Made by a program: the position numbers and the translations under genes. The notes under the pieces are model-generated. The model worked only from the letters and a program-made list of their open reading frames with translations. It was not told where the DNA came from and made no database searches. This document shows, piece after piece, positions 1 through 10,866 of a DNA stretch of 64,000 nucleotides (its first letter is position 1; the number at the start of each line of letters is the position of its first letter). Source of the DNA: Ceratopteris richardii (taxonomy: Eukaryota > Streptophyta > Polypodiopsida > Polypodiales > Pteridaceae); NCBI GenBank assembly GCA_020310875.1, contig CM035423.1:112837766-112901765 (forward strand), written 5' to 3'.

Positions 1-654
1 GAGTATATCCAGTGTACTCCATGAGCATAAGAAAATAGTAGGACCTATCTCTAAAGAAGTAAATACAACTCATTTTCTTAGGAATAGTCTTGAGAGAATT
101 CAACTACATAGGATTGCCACTATCATATTGGGTAAATGGGAGATTGGAGATGTAGGATGGTCAGATTGGATCTTCCTTTAAAATTGTCTAGAAAAAAGTT
201 TCTATGTCTATTTCCATTGATGGCTTATGGCTTGATCATGAGGTCTAGAAACTGGCATTAGCATGTTTGGAAATAGACTAATGAATTCTCACCTTTATAG
301 AGGTTTTCTTGTAGATAAATACCAATCTCACAATTAGGACAATCAAGCTCTTATCTATTGAGTTGCCATGAATACTAAAATCTCCTATAGGAATTCTTTT
401 TAATTCAAATGGAAAACTAAATGGGAAAGAAATATTTAAGAATTAGCATTATAGTGCCAAAAGTCTCTTCCAAGGAACTTAGACTATTTTATATGTGGGA
501 AAAGGTCAACAACTTCTTGAAAAGTTTCAACGGAAACTAGTACTTATGATTACAATCCTTGTTAAGCAAATTATTAGATTGTTTTGGAGGGAAATTGTAT
601 CTTTTTTAAGAAGATTTTGAAACCATATGTATTATGGTACTTGGTTCAAAAGGT
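1..654. other. No recognisable gene
   Basis: AT-rich sequence with frequent stop codons on both strands. Parts could be remote retroelement debris, but I could not match any domain. No RNA gene or clear repeat seen. Confidence 0.5.
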
Positions 655-950
655 TTACTATCTTCACTAGATGATGTAGCATACACATGTGCACACACAT
701 ATATAAGTATGTATGTATGTATGTTTGCATATATGTGTGTGCGGGGTCATGCATTCACTTTTTCTCTCCCTTTTTCTCATATAGTAATATTTCCTAAGCC
801 TATTTCCATCTCTCATGTTGGGTGTTGCATGTATATGTATGTATGTATGGGTGTATATGTGCATATATATGTATATCTACGTATGTGTGTATAAGTGTCT
901 ATGTGTGTAAGTATGCATATATGTGTGCTTATGTGTGAATAAAGTAGGAA
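655..950. repeat. TATG/TGTA-rich microsatellite region
   Basis: Irregular runs of ATGT, GTAT and GTGT alternate with short unique sequence. Short ORFs on both strands here are low complexity (Met-Tyr-Val-Cys or Thr-His rich) and are not genes. Confidence 0.8.
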
Positions 951-954
951 AAAC

Positions 955-1110
955 AGAGATAAATGGAGAAAGGGAATGAGGAGCATGAAATTTAAAATGA
1001 GGAAGGAGATAGAGGGAGGGAGGGAGAGAGAGGAAGGGGAGGGGGGGAATACTAAGAGATGTTAGATACATGAGAGAAGAAAGACGCGATGAGAGAAAAA
1101 AAAAATTGGA
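955..1110. repeat. Purine-rich GA microsatellite
   Basis: The plus strand is almost entirely A and G (GAGG, AGAG and a G7 run), next to the TG-rich block. An antisense 83-aa reading frame across it is a low-complexity by-product. Confidence 0.75.
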
Positions 1111-1871
1111 AAATTTACTCGTGATCACGTAAAATGAACTTAAACTCCTACCTCAGACCTTGCTCGATTAGAGAGGCTTGGATTAAGTGGGCGATTGCAT
1201 TGCTATGCTCTATAGAGCGCAACATCACATGTAGGCTCAAAAATGACCTACTCGACACGACAAACATTTTATATCTTTGATTTTTTCTAGGGTGTCAACA
1301 TATACGTTCATATGATCATTAATATGTCAGTCACTACGCTCCTCATTGTGTCTTTTGCAAAAAGCACAATTTTTTAAATCTTTTTTATTGGCATATTTTG
1401 ACTCGTGTGTCAAGTAGTTATGAATGGACCTACCCACAACTAGACTGATGAAAATGATTTCCTTGCTATCAACCAAGGGTTTCCTATCCGTGTCTATGAA
1501 CAAATTGGTTTATCAGACCATAAAAAATTGCTTGATCTAAAGTTTTGAATAGAGATTACCTCACCATACGTTGTAGCCACCAAATAATTGAATACCATTA
1601 ATCACGAAAAGCTGGGATTATACAACATGTCATTAAAACTGAATTGCATTGATGTGACTTATCAAGAAATGGAAGAACTCTATTACACGAGATCATCATA
1701 TTTCCAAAAACCACTTACAAAGGTTTTCAATCTCTATATGACCCTAAAATTTTTGTCCTTTGGCTACGTGAATCATATCTTGCTTAAGTTTATTCCACAT
1801 TTTAACAACAAACTCGGGTATCGTAGGAGCGGGAGATACATGCAAGCATTTGCAGAGCAAGAAACCTTAGA
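1111..1871. other. No recognisable gene
   Basis: No motif or repeat recognised. A 105-codon open frame at 1588-1905 on the plus strand matches no family I know. Its last seven codons come from the retroposon inserted after 1884, so the full frame cannot be an old gene. Confidence 0.5.
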
Positions 1872-1884
1872 GAAGTCGGTCACG

Positions 1885-2020
1885 GATTCCTCCTTAATGC
1901 CCTGATGTAATCTGGCCTCTCTGGTGGCTTGACTTGTCCTTTACTGGGGGTTGAGCTTTGGTTTTCTCCTCTGTATTTTATCTTTTTAATATTAATCTTT
2001 CTAGTTCTGTAAAAAAAAAA
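1885..2020 (+). mobile_element. Short 5'-truncated retroposon with TSD
   Basis: A 136-bp insertion ends in an A10 tract (2011-2020). The 13-bp sequence GAAGTCGGTCACG occurs exactly on both sides, at 1872-1884 and 2021-2033. A 3' A-tail flanked by a perfect duplication is the hallmark of target-primed reverse transcription, so this is a SINE or a dead-on-arrival LINE 3' end on the plus strand. It carries no coding sequence. Its T-rich body before the tail resembles a LINE 3' UTR, but it differs from the main LINE family of this window. Confidence 0.85.
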
Positions 2021-2308
2021 GAAGTCGGTCACGTGTTGTAATGATTCAAAAAAGCGTAATGTCGAATGGCACATTAAATATTTTTTAATTTCCTTTTTAA
2101 TTAAAATTGAATATTTTTATAGGAGGAAAGATTTGAAAAGCACCTTTGAAAAGAACACAAGGAAATCAGCATTATGTTTCTCTCTCTTTCTCTCATGTCA
2201 ACTTTGTTCCTTTGGCATTATGCGTTATGCTTTTTAATGAAAAATTTGCTGGGTTGCTTGGAAGTTTGTGCACACCCTTACATACATACTTTGCAAAGCA
2301 AAACTATT

Positions 2309-3557
2309 TTTTTTTAAATAAAGAAAGTTCGGCCTTAGCCTAATCTCCTGGACTTTAATTATAATAAAGAGAAAAAGTTACAAGTGAATGGGACTAGTGC
2401 CCATGGGACCCCCCAAATCCCGCGATGCAGGGGAGGAGTATGGCAAGCTACAGGGCATTACAAATGAGGCGGATAACATTATCATCACCCTCATGTGGGA
2501 CCCATTTGGGTTTCAACTTGTTGTTTTCGAGGAGATAAATACAGTGATGTCTAAACGGTGGCGATCTCTTGACTCGGAAGATTCTTCTACCAAGGAGAAA
2601 CAAGGATTTCTCGATCGACCATTCCTTAGGAGTTTGGCCAAAATTGACGGCACAGCGCTCCCTCCAAATCTTCCAGAGAGCCTCACCTCTGATGGCATTC
2701 CACAGCCTCGATGAGCAGCCGATCGCCTCACCCAACATCACTTGTTGCCAGTTGATTTGACTCGTGAGTCTCAATACTCGGGTCACGTGATGCCAGATAA
2801 CCCGGGACTTGGGGCAGTCGAAGAACAGGTGAGCTAAATCTTTGATGCACCGATGGCAACGCTTGCACCATGGCTGCACACCACAGATTTTGTTAGCCCT
2901 TGCATTGGTCCAGATTCCTTCATGCAAGATCTGCCACATGAGAATGGACTTTTTGACCTCAATTAGGGGGTGCCAAATAGACATGAATTTTAGCTCCCAC
3001 CGAAGTTTGGTCCAAGCAAGGCACCATCTCTTGTTAAGGGTGTGGTGAACATCCAAATCCCCTTTGAAGTTCGGGATTCTGGATAGCTTCTTACCATTGC
3101 TCCATTTGAGGCCCTCCAAGCAAGGAAGATCCTGACCGCAGAGAAGGCGGATAGATGAGCGGTCCCAGGCTAAACACCTGCTTTGATGAAGAGTCCATTC
3201 CTCAAAGGTAACGCTGAGTCTCGGATCCAATTCTTCGAACCTAATCCATTGGCTGGTCTCTTGTTTCCAGAGCTGTTTCCACTGTTTGAACCCCTTGTTC
3301 CATAACCGCCTTGCAGTTTGGAGGTTCCAAGACTCCACTCCCCGAATGCCACTGATCGGGAACCAAATAGAGTCATTTTGTCTTATGCCAACCGCCCACT
3401 TCCAATCATCACTGATTCTGATGAACTGTTTGGCCTTGTTCCAATTCTTCCATAAGGAACACACGAGGCTAGAGCCTTTAGGGAAGACCGGGTGGGGGGA
3501 GAACAAAAGCGTGAGAATCCCTATGTCCTTCCAACCAGGGTGGCCAACAAAGGTATT
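2309..3557 (-). mobile_element. LINE copy A (zf-RVT non-LTR retrotransposon 3' end)
   Basis: Minus-strand, 5'-truncated LINE of about 1.25 kb. Read on the minus strand, it contains the C-terminal part of the ORF2 polyprotein, a short 3' UTR with a tail shared by all family members (GAGTAGGCTAATGCCGAACT type) and an A-rich end seen as the T run at 2309-2317. The 5' edge is near 3557, where similarity to the fuller copy F stops. The frame is open throughout, so it is one of the younger copies here. The exact 5' border is blurred by a 115-bp tandem duplication that includes it. Confidence 0.85.
2448..3550 (-). pseudogene. LINE ORF2 C-terminal fragment with zf-RVT domain
   Basis: About 365 codons without a stop, read as the C-terminus of a plant LINE reverse transcriptase. 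The zf-RVT zinc-binding region is visible as WCKRC..C...D.AHLFFDC, followed by VIWHH, at about 2790-2890. It is preceded by WHPLIEVKKS and ILMWQILHEGIWTNARANK, the usual zf-RVT entry. The protein ends with NNKLKPKWVPHEGDD and a stop at about 2448, as in the other copies. The RT palm with the catalytic aspartates lies upstream of the truncation and is absent, so this cannot make an active enzyme. No promoter or genuine start exists; an ATG or TTG at the 5' end would be accidental. Confidence 0.8.
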
Positions 3558-3762
3558 TACTCTTCGCGTTAAACTTGGATTGAAAGATACAAGTGAAAAA
3601 AGATACAAGACAAAGCAGGCATAGTACTCATGGGACCCCGTATTTACAACCAGGGTGGCCAACAAAGATATTTACTCTTCGCGTTAAACTTGGATTGAAA
3701 GATACAAGTGAAAAAAGATACAAGACAAAGCAGGCATAGTACTCATGGGACCCCGTATTTAC
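3533..3762. repeat. 115-bp tandem duplication at 5' edge of LINE A
   Basis: Two near-identical 115-bp units lie head to tail, at 3533-3647 and 3648-3762. Each starts in LINE sequence (AACCAGGGTGGCCAAC) and runs into adjacent DNA that itself resembles a LINE 3' tail (ACTCATGGGACCCC). The duplication arose after LINE A inserted. Confidence 0.9.
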
Positions 3763-4142
3763 AATAAAGAGACTATATCCCTAACATTGTCATGAAAAAG
3801 AACTCCAAAGCCCGTTAAGGTAGAGCTAAGTAAGGGATGAACCTAAATCAAGGCGAGGTAACTAATTTGAGCCAACTCAAAGGCGCAATTGATTTTGAAC
3901 AATCTGGAGGCCAACAATGCTATGGACATCCCAAAGGCATACATGATTATCTCAACACTAGAGCGATGAGGGGTGTCTATGACAACCGACAAAGGTTGAA
4001 CCCTTGCCCTTCACGTAAGAGACAGGGACCCAACCAATTACAATAATCCTTGTGGATGCAAAACACAAACTCAATGCTATAATTAGAATGAACAATGAAT
4101 GGGTACCATATGCAAAGAGACTCCATAACTAATCAAATGGTT
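3763..4142. other. No recognisable gene
   Basis: No coding motif, repeat or RNA seen. The 69-codon frame at 3837-4046 is unrecognised. Confidence 0.5.
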
Positions 4143-4331
4143 GAAAGATTTCAACCCTCAAAGTTTGTAACTAGTTGTAACAAAGTTGTCATTTTGTTTA
4201 ACCCTTGCTTTGTGGGATATGGGGAGTCCCGCAGGTATTATACCATTCACTTGTACAATTATACTTTCAAAGTTAAAGTTCGAAAGTGAGAATAGTAAAC
4301 TTAGACTCAACCTCCATTTAAAAAAAAAACC
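4143..4331 (+). mobile_element. LINE copy K, plus-strand 3' tail fragment
   Basis: The string CCTTGCTTTGTGGGATATGG and the following GTCCCGCAGG correspond to the LINE 3' UTR seen at 17,790-17,820 (CCCTGCTTTGTGGGATTTGG). A degenerate AAAGTTCGAAAGTGAG segment follows, then an A10 run ending near 4330. The orientation is plus. It is an old, very short 5'-truncated copy; the 5' border is approximate. Confidence 0.55.
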
Positions 4332-4872
4332 TATAGCATAGGAATTTGGAAGAAGGACGGAAGTCGAGAGAAAGACGCCAAAGGAAATGCACACATCGCT
4401 TTTCATGTGTGCCCTAATGCCACCATGCGTAGTGTCTCGAATCCAAAGCAATGCCAAATTCCCTTCGTACATCACACCTACTTACTATCCCACGCTTATT
4501 CCAATCACTCACTTGTCGCTTTTAGGTGAGTCAAAAGGCCCTGTCCTATATATACACATGAATATAAATAAATAGATAAATACAAGTCGCTAAATAAATA
4601 AATAATGTTTTCCGAAATATCTTTTCTTCAAATCTTTAAAAGTGAATAATACAAAAAGTTTTGATTGGGGAAAAACACAAAAAGTCTACATCATTACACC
4701 TAACGTACTAGAAGATAGAGAGAGAGTTGTTCCGAAGGCCGAGTCCCGACTCCAGTCTCCCACCGAAAGAGAATCCGTGTCATGGAAATTGAAATCATGA
4801 CTTTCCTCTACCCTCACGGACTTCTCCGCTGGGGGCGCTTTTGCAAAGCAAAAGCCTTGGACTGTTCCACAC
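4332..4872. other. No recognisable gene
   Basis: AT-rich DNA with short A-runs. The open frames present are short, unrelated to known families and unsupported. Confidence 0.5.
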
Positions 4873-5079
4873 AAAGCACCTTTCGCTTTCATACCATAGA
4901 GACACACACATGACCATCACACTCAATTTAATTTTAAATAAAGCACCTGTCGCTTTCATACCATACAAAGACACACACACATGACCATCACACTCAATTT
5001 AATTTTAAATAAAGCACCTGTCGTTTCATACCATACAGAGATACACACATGACCATCACACTCAATTTAATTTTAAATA
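4873..5079. repeat. Three-copy tandem repeat, unit 67-71 bp
   Basis: Units start at 4873, 4940 and 5011. Each begins AAAGCACC, then TTTCATACCATA, then ACACACATGACCATCACAC, and ends CAATTTAATTTTAAAT. The units differ by only a few bases and small indels, so the expansion is fairly recent. Confidence 0.9.
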
Positions 5080-6765
5080 TTCAAATTTTCCACTCGAAAA
5101 GATATCAACTCGTTAACCATAATTTTAAAAGGAAGTTCGGCAGAAACTCGTTCATCAAAATTTTAAATGCGGGCATTGAAAAATATTGATTATGTACAGA
5201 CATTTATACTATTTGAATTAAATGTAAATGAAAAGAAGGAGAACGCTAACAGACAAGAGAAAGAAAAACCCTCCTTTGCTGCAATCACTCTCTTCAAATG
5301 TTGGGTTTTTCTCGTCATCGCTTTTTTCAAATAGTCGTGACTTATTTAGCGGGCGTGATTTAGTGGATGTGCCTTGTACTTCTAGGCAGATGGTCAGGGT
5401 TCAAGGCCCATCTAGGGCTGGATGCCTCAAAGTTTCCCAAGATGGGTACCTCAACGTTACGAGATCGGCTTTGTGTGTCTTTCCAATTCATTGTGCTCTC
5501 AAAAAAAGAAAATGGTCGTGACTCGTGTCACTCGTGTATCTACATGTGCCTCGACCTCAATGTGAGCTTGGTGATGATGTGGCATTAAAAAGTTTCGAGC
5601 TTTTTATATATCATTCATGACTCACGCGGCATGCCATAATGCACGGGTCATACTAAAAAAATCCACTATCTCTGTATCGTGATTCGTCACCATCAGGAGC
5701 ATTTGGAACCATCACGATCTTGTTCAAATGTATGATGACATGTCTCATAAAGCTATGGGACTCGAGCATTCACTCTTGAAGAAAAATAGAGCACGCACAT
5801 GCACCAAAAGCCAAGAAACACACAAGAAAAGCATGAAAAAACACTTAGCTTAGATAGAAATGAGGTTCAGAGACCTCAAAAACGTCATTAAAGCTCTAAA
5901 TAAAGAAGATGGAAATGAAAGACTCAAGAACCAAGATGCACAAGATTTCCTCCAAAATTATTGAAAAATTACTTACAAATTAAGGTTTTTGTCCTTTATA
6001 CTACCAAAAAAGTTTTTTAAAAATTGCAAATAGTTACGAAAACAATTGTGAGGCTTAAGAACTGTTTGGCCTTTACAAAAATGAAGTGGTATTACATAAA
6101 ACCTCTTCAAATTGTAAAAATATACATTAAATGATTAAAAATATGCATATGTGGTAAGTACTATCTCTTTGTCCCAGCACTCTATCCTCTGAAGTTTCTT
6201 TATTGCTTGGATTCTTCCCAAGTGATTTGCACGCTCTTCATGGCCCAAGTGTGAAAAAATTGATGGGCCCATTGACTTCTAGAACTCTCTTCTTGAAGTC
6301 TTATCTTTAGTTCTTTGCCAACAATCCCCCCCCCAAAAAAAAAAAAAAATAAATAAAAAAAACTCTATCATCCCCAAGAGGCCTTTGGTGGAGCATGTCG
6401 GAGTCTACATACTATTTGCTTTGTCTCAAATTTATTAGTCCTTTTTCAACGCTTCTTTGCCAACACATGAGATGGTTTTGCCATTCTATACTTTTGGGAC
6501 CTAATGCGATGGGTGTCATAGTGGAATGAGCTAAATCTAATGAAATGGCAGTGGGGTGTTGAGAGTGTGCTTCAAGTTTTTTTTTTTAGATTTATGAGTG
6601 TTTCTCAAAAAGTCTCGCGTGGAAAGCCTCTTCAAAAGTGTCCATATGGTGGCTATCACAAAAAATGGCATATATTGTAATATGCTATGACGTATTTTGG
6701 TGGTAGGTTTTGACGAAAATAAAAAAGTAGTGGCCTAATGCCGTAGTGAAATCTGAGTAGATTCT
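5080..6765. other. No recognisable gene
   Basis: A 97-codon plus-strand frame at 5228-5521 has no recognisable domain and no supporting signals. A C9/A13 homopolymer pair sits at about 6327-6348. Otherwise featureless AT-rich sequence. Confidence 0.5.
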
Positions 6766-7165
6766 TTCTAATAAAGGAAGTTTGGGAGTAGCTACTCTCC
6801 CACACTTTAATAAAGAACAATTGTACAAGTGAATGGGTCTAGCACCCATGGGACCCCCCGAATCCCACAAAGTAGGGGATGCTTAAAACTTACTAGAAGA
6901 CATTACAAACAAGGTTGATAAATCTTTTGTCCCTCTCATGGGGGTCCATTTGCTTTTAATCTTTTTGCTCTCAATGATAAACACTCGTTTATGTCAACCG
7001 TAGGGGCCTCTTACAACTGGAAATTCTTTTGCCCAAAAGGAAAAGAGATTTTTTAATTGACCATTTTTTAGGAGGGCTACCAAAGTTGGCGGCACACCTC
7101 TTGTTCTAGATCTTCCAGAGGCTCTCACTTCTTATAGCATTCCATAGTGTTTGGGAACATGTGCA
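6766..7165 (-). mobile_element. LINE copy B, minus strand, decayed
   Basis: Starts with the LINE tail (AAAGGAAGTTTGGGAGTAGC on the plus strand) and continues through the conserved CCCATGGGACCCCC box and the C-terminal ORF2 region. Compared with copies A and E it has many substitutions and stops, so it is an old copy. The 5' side fades near 7165 and no TSD could be recognised. Confidence 0.75.
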
Positions 7166-7250
7166 TAATTAAATTTGGTAGGGCATAGCTTCAAAGTTTC
7201 TAAGATCTTTAAAGCATTTGATAGGTAGGGGCTGGTAGGTCCTCTCCCTC

Positions 7251-8570
7251 TTATTGCAAAAAGGCAGATGTTGCACACATATGTTCTATAGTTACTATTT
7301 CTCTTTTGGAGGGTCCATAATTGGATAATTCAACCAATATCTGGTTGTCCATTGTTGTACTCTCATGACAAGTTGGAACCATATCAAGATTTTGAGAGGT
7401 GTTTAGTCTTTCCCTCAAGAGTCTCCTCCTCCACATTGGATTTTCTTGATTGATGTGTTGCCTTCTAATATTCTCAATATCATATGTCTTGAGGATAGAC
7501 ACATCACCTACATCAATGTGGATCGTATCTTTGATATATGGCATGCTTTCACTTGTATGTGACTGTATGTTGGAGGCTGGGCTGATACCAAGTTAAACTT
7601 ATGAATTTTTCCCATTATCTTCAATATAAAGGGATCGAAAATTTTATTCTCAAAGTCATTCCTTAATTCTTTCATAAGAAATATTCTTTGTTTGTGCAAG
7701 CTATCATTGGCCGGGATCTCCTCGTATTTGTGTATAGTTGGATCATAGCCATGGGCATGGGAGGCCTATGTCGAACCTTCCTAGTCGTGTTCTTCCCCTT
7801 TCAACTATTCTATTGGGACTTTACTTCATATTCTTGTATAGCTGAGTGGCCATCCTCTTGAGAAATAGGCTGATCGTGCTCTCTTGATTACATCCTGGGT
7901 TGCTCTTGTTGATGTTGTAATGCCTGTAGTCTCGTTAACTCTGCCTATTGCTCCTCAATCTTTGCTTTGAATGTAGTGTTTTTTGCTATGTAGCTCGGTC
8001 ATTTGATCAAACTAATAGAAGGAAGGCATAGAAATGTTTGTTCTTCAAATAATTTTCTATGAACTCTACCATTTCCTTCTCCAACCTCTTCAAGTCCGCT
8101 TGTGATTGCAAGAAATCCTCTCTATCTATTATGAGGTTTATTTCTTTAGAGTTTAGTAATAGCTTTTGTTCTTCTATAGTTCTCTTCATGATCTCACTAT
8201 CTTTCTATAAGTTTTCTAACCACACTTGTGTTGAATTCTATTTCTACTCTAGGGTGGCATTCTATGATTATAAGGTGTTATTATCGTGGTGTGATTTTGA
8301 GAGCTATGCCTTAAGATCTTTCTCTTAGTATATCTTGCTCATCTTCATAATGCCTTGAAAAGTATCATGGAAATTATCTTCTAAGCCACCTTCATAGTGA
8401 GTCTCATGAACTGTGACTACTTCTTCTTCAACTTGTCAATGTCCCTGATTGTCTAGTGGCATCTTTTTAATAGTTTTGGTATCTATCTTTGCATGTGCAT
8501 CTTTCATATATATAGAGTGCCCATTTTTTTAGTGGTATGTAGAACTTCTATGATAGCAATTGGTGGTTCA
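7251..8570 (-). pseudogene. Degenerate coding-like sequence, family not recognised
   Basis: Read on the minus strand, several stretches of 60-100 codons look protein-like, separated by stops. One is a charged, coiled-coil-like segment (EEQKLLLNSKEINLIIDRED) at about 8010-8189; an acidic segment lies at about 8340-8480 and a longer stretch at 7251-7544. No motif of gag, protease, RT, integrase or transposase was seen. It may be the remains of a retroelement gag or a host pseudogene. It lies next to the TRIM, and a similar minus-strand coding-like stretch resumes beyond Copia-1 (14.6-15.1 kb), so the two may once have been continuous. Confidence 0.35.
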
Positions 8571-8707
8571 TGAACGACTCTTGAGGTAGGTTGCTTTCCC
8601 ATACATATATCAAAATAAGATATGATAAAAGTTGATGAGAAGCGTGATGATGAAGGAAATCATGGGATTTTATCAGGATGAATTGATGGTGTAATATAGG
8701 AATGTAC

Positions 8708-8853
8708 TATAGGAATCAAACCCATGAGCTACTCGCTAGGAGTATGTTGGACAAACCACTTTCCTCAAAAGCAATGGTTGAAAATTACTTCCTAATCCTC
8801 CCTCTTAAGGTGTGTTTCTACCATCTCCTCACTATCATTTCTTAAGTCAAACA
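8708..8853 (-). repeat. TRIM 3' LTR
   Basis: A 146-bp repeat, roughly three-quarters identical by eye to 9275-9420. The divergence suggests an old insertion. Confidence 0.8.
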
Positions 8854-9260
8854 CTCTCTTCCCCTTCTAGGGGTCATTATCCTCAATGATCAATCATTGA
8901 TCTCCCCTTGAATAAGGGCATCACCCATGAAAAGTCTCTTGAACCTTCTTGTTCTCAGAACCCTTCCTCTCAACCTTGTTGTCTTGAACCTTGCATTTCC
9001 GCTTCTTGGCCACTTGCCTACAGACTTGTCTTGTTCACAAGCTTGGTGTCTTGAACCTTTGTTCTCAAACTCAGTATCTTTAACCACATTCTTACCCATG
9101 CTAGGTAGCTCGTCTCAACCTAGCTCTTTCATTGGAAATTTCATATTGGGAGCTTTCGAATGGTACTTCACACACCTAAATGTGAGCTATGAATTGAGAG
9201 ATATGCTCTAATCTTTATTGGGCTCATTTCTAAAAATGCCACGTGTGCCGTACTTCTTAG

Positions 9261-9272
9261 GCTCTGATACCA
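9261..9272 (-). promoter_or_regulatory. TRIM primer-binding site (tRNA-iMet)
   Basis: GCTCTGATACCA on the plus strand is the complement of TGGTATCAGAGC, the standard plant primer site for minus-strand DNA synthesis. This sets the orientation of the TRIM. Confidence 0.85.
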
Positions 9273-9274
9273 AC

Positions 9275-9420
9275 TATAGGAATTGAACTCATGATTTACT
9301 GGCTAGGAATAAGATGTGCTAACCACTTGCTCCAAAATCCATAGTTAAGGATTACTTCATAATCCTCTTTCTTAGGGCGTGGTTCAACCATCTCTTTCCT
9401 ATCGTTTCTTTAGTCTAACA
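9275..9420 (-). repeat. TRIM 5' LTR
   Basis: A 146-bp partner of the repeat at 8708-8853. On the minus strand its end abuts the primer-binding site. Confidence 0.8.
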
Positions 9421-9567
9421 TATACTAAAGAAAAAGTGGGAAAAGTTGAAGTTTGAAATGCCAAAAGTGGGATGTTTAAAGGTTTACAAAATGATAATGA
9501 AGTCATGGGTTGGTGAGTGAGTGGTGAAGTGAAAAAGGAAAATAAATTCACATGTGTGGGTGAAAGC

Positions 9568-10838
9568 TGTTGGAGCAAGTCTATGACAAGCCTAAGTATT
9601 GGCTTGAGTCCCACAAAGTCATAGAAGAAGCCTTAAAATAAAGACTATGTAAAGTTCACTTGTGAACTACCTCTTGTAACTTTTGAAGACTTTACTTAAT
9701 GTAAAAGTGAAAGAATCTTAAGTGGTTGAGTCCACTTGATAAAAAAGGGAAAGAGGAGCCACGAATTCGTGATTTGTGGTAGGTAGAGAATCAAATCAAT
9801 CACTAATTGATTGGAGAGTGATTGAGGGAAGTTAGCCTCCCAAACTCAACTATAAATAGATGGCAGCTTTAGTCGTGGTTAGGGAGACCTATGTGAAGAC
9901 CTCCAAGAGCTGAGCTTTATGCCATATCAAGGTGTGATTCCAAGGCACACATATGTATCAGTAAGTCCATTGTATTGTACAAGCAATATACTTTCATTTT
10001 CATTATCATTTGAGTTCATATTTCCATGTTCTTGTGAACTGTACTACTCACTGCCATAACTCTCAGTTTTCTCAGTTAGATTGCAGAGATGGTTTCCCTG
10101 AGCTTGGTGCATCATTTTCAGTGATTTAACTTGATACAGTTGCTCTATAAGTGTACTATATGCTCACCAAGTTTCATTTCATTTGGGTATTGTAATCTTC
10201 AGTTATGTTCAGTTGAAGTCAACAGTGTGTGTTCATTTTCACTTCTTTGTCAGGTACCAGACTTTTTTACTCATCTTGTCAGAGCTGTTTCTCAGTGTGT
10301 ACTTATCCAAATTCAATGATTTAAATCTTGTTGGATTCAGATTACTATCTAGTAAAAGCATAAAAATTGCCATAATTATTGGATTCTTAAATCTGGCGTT
10401 ATGTTCATTTTTCTGCTCACTAGTCTCATTACTATAGCAACCCATGAAAATCAAGATGATGTCATTAGTTATTAAACATCTTTCTCAGTGTGTGGTTCAT
10501 TATGTTTTATGAGATTACTCTTGAAAGTTAGCTCTTTAAGTTAACTAGACCTCTCCAAGAGGAATTAAGCTAATTGTTGCTGTGCTCAGAGAAATATGCA
10601 AAACACTGGACATGTGTATGAACCAAAATAGCAAGTTCTTCACCTCTGAGCTAACTCCAACTTATCTGTTTTGATCTATCTTTTTGGGAGTGATCTTCCA
10701 AGGTACATATGGTGTCTAATACATCCGTTGGCAAGCTAAAAGGGCCCACCATATAATCCTGGAGTTCATTTGGCTGGTGTAGATCAAGGATTTTGCAATA
10801 CCTCTTCATCTTCAAGCATATACCTATCCATCTCTTCA
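9568..10838 (+). repeat. Copia-1 5' LTR
   Basis: 1,271 bp, starting TGTTGGAGC and ending CTCTTCA. It contains a TATA box at 9851-9858. It is nearly identical to 13322-14593. Confidence 0.95.
9851..9858 (+). promoter_or_regulatory. TATA box in Copia-1 5' LTR
   Basis: TATAAATA, followed by GATGGCAGC, about 280 bp into the LTR. It is conserved in the 3' LTR and is the likely core promoter of the element. Confidence 0.7.
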
Positions 10839-10841
10839 GAG

Positions 10842-10853
10842 TGGTATCAGAGC
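10842..10853 (+). promoter_or_regulatory. Copia-1 primer-binding site (tRNA-iMet)
   Basis: TGGTATCAGAGC begins three bases after the LTR terminal CA. A perfect match to the plant initiator-Met primer site. Confidence 0.92.
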
Positions 10854-10866
10854 AAGGTTGGACAAC

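Larger units (their letters stand above)
8708..9420 (-). mobile_element. TRIM: 713-bp miniature LTR retrotransposon
   Basis: Two direct repeats of equal length, 146 bp, at 8708-8853 and 9275-9420, bracket a 421-bp interior. On the minus strand the right-hand repeat is the 5' LTR. It is followed after two bases by a tRNA-Met primer-binding site (TGGTATCAGAGC, 9261-9272). Just before the left-hand (3') LTR lies a purine tract (AGAAGGGGAAGAGAG, 8854-8868). Flanking 5-mers are TGTAC (8703-8707) and TATAC (9421-9425), a TSD with one mismatch. LTRs start TG but end TA rather than CA on the minus strand. There is no room for gag or pol, so it must have been mobilised in trans. Confidence 0.8.

Noticed and set aside
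2388..3624. Plus-strand ORFs across LINE A (108, 63, 68 and 112 codons)
   Set aside because: They lie opposite the minus-strand ORF2 fragment, which has recognisable zf-RVT motifs.
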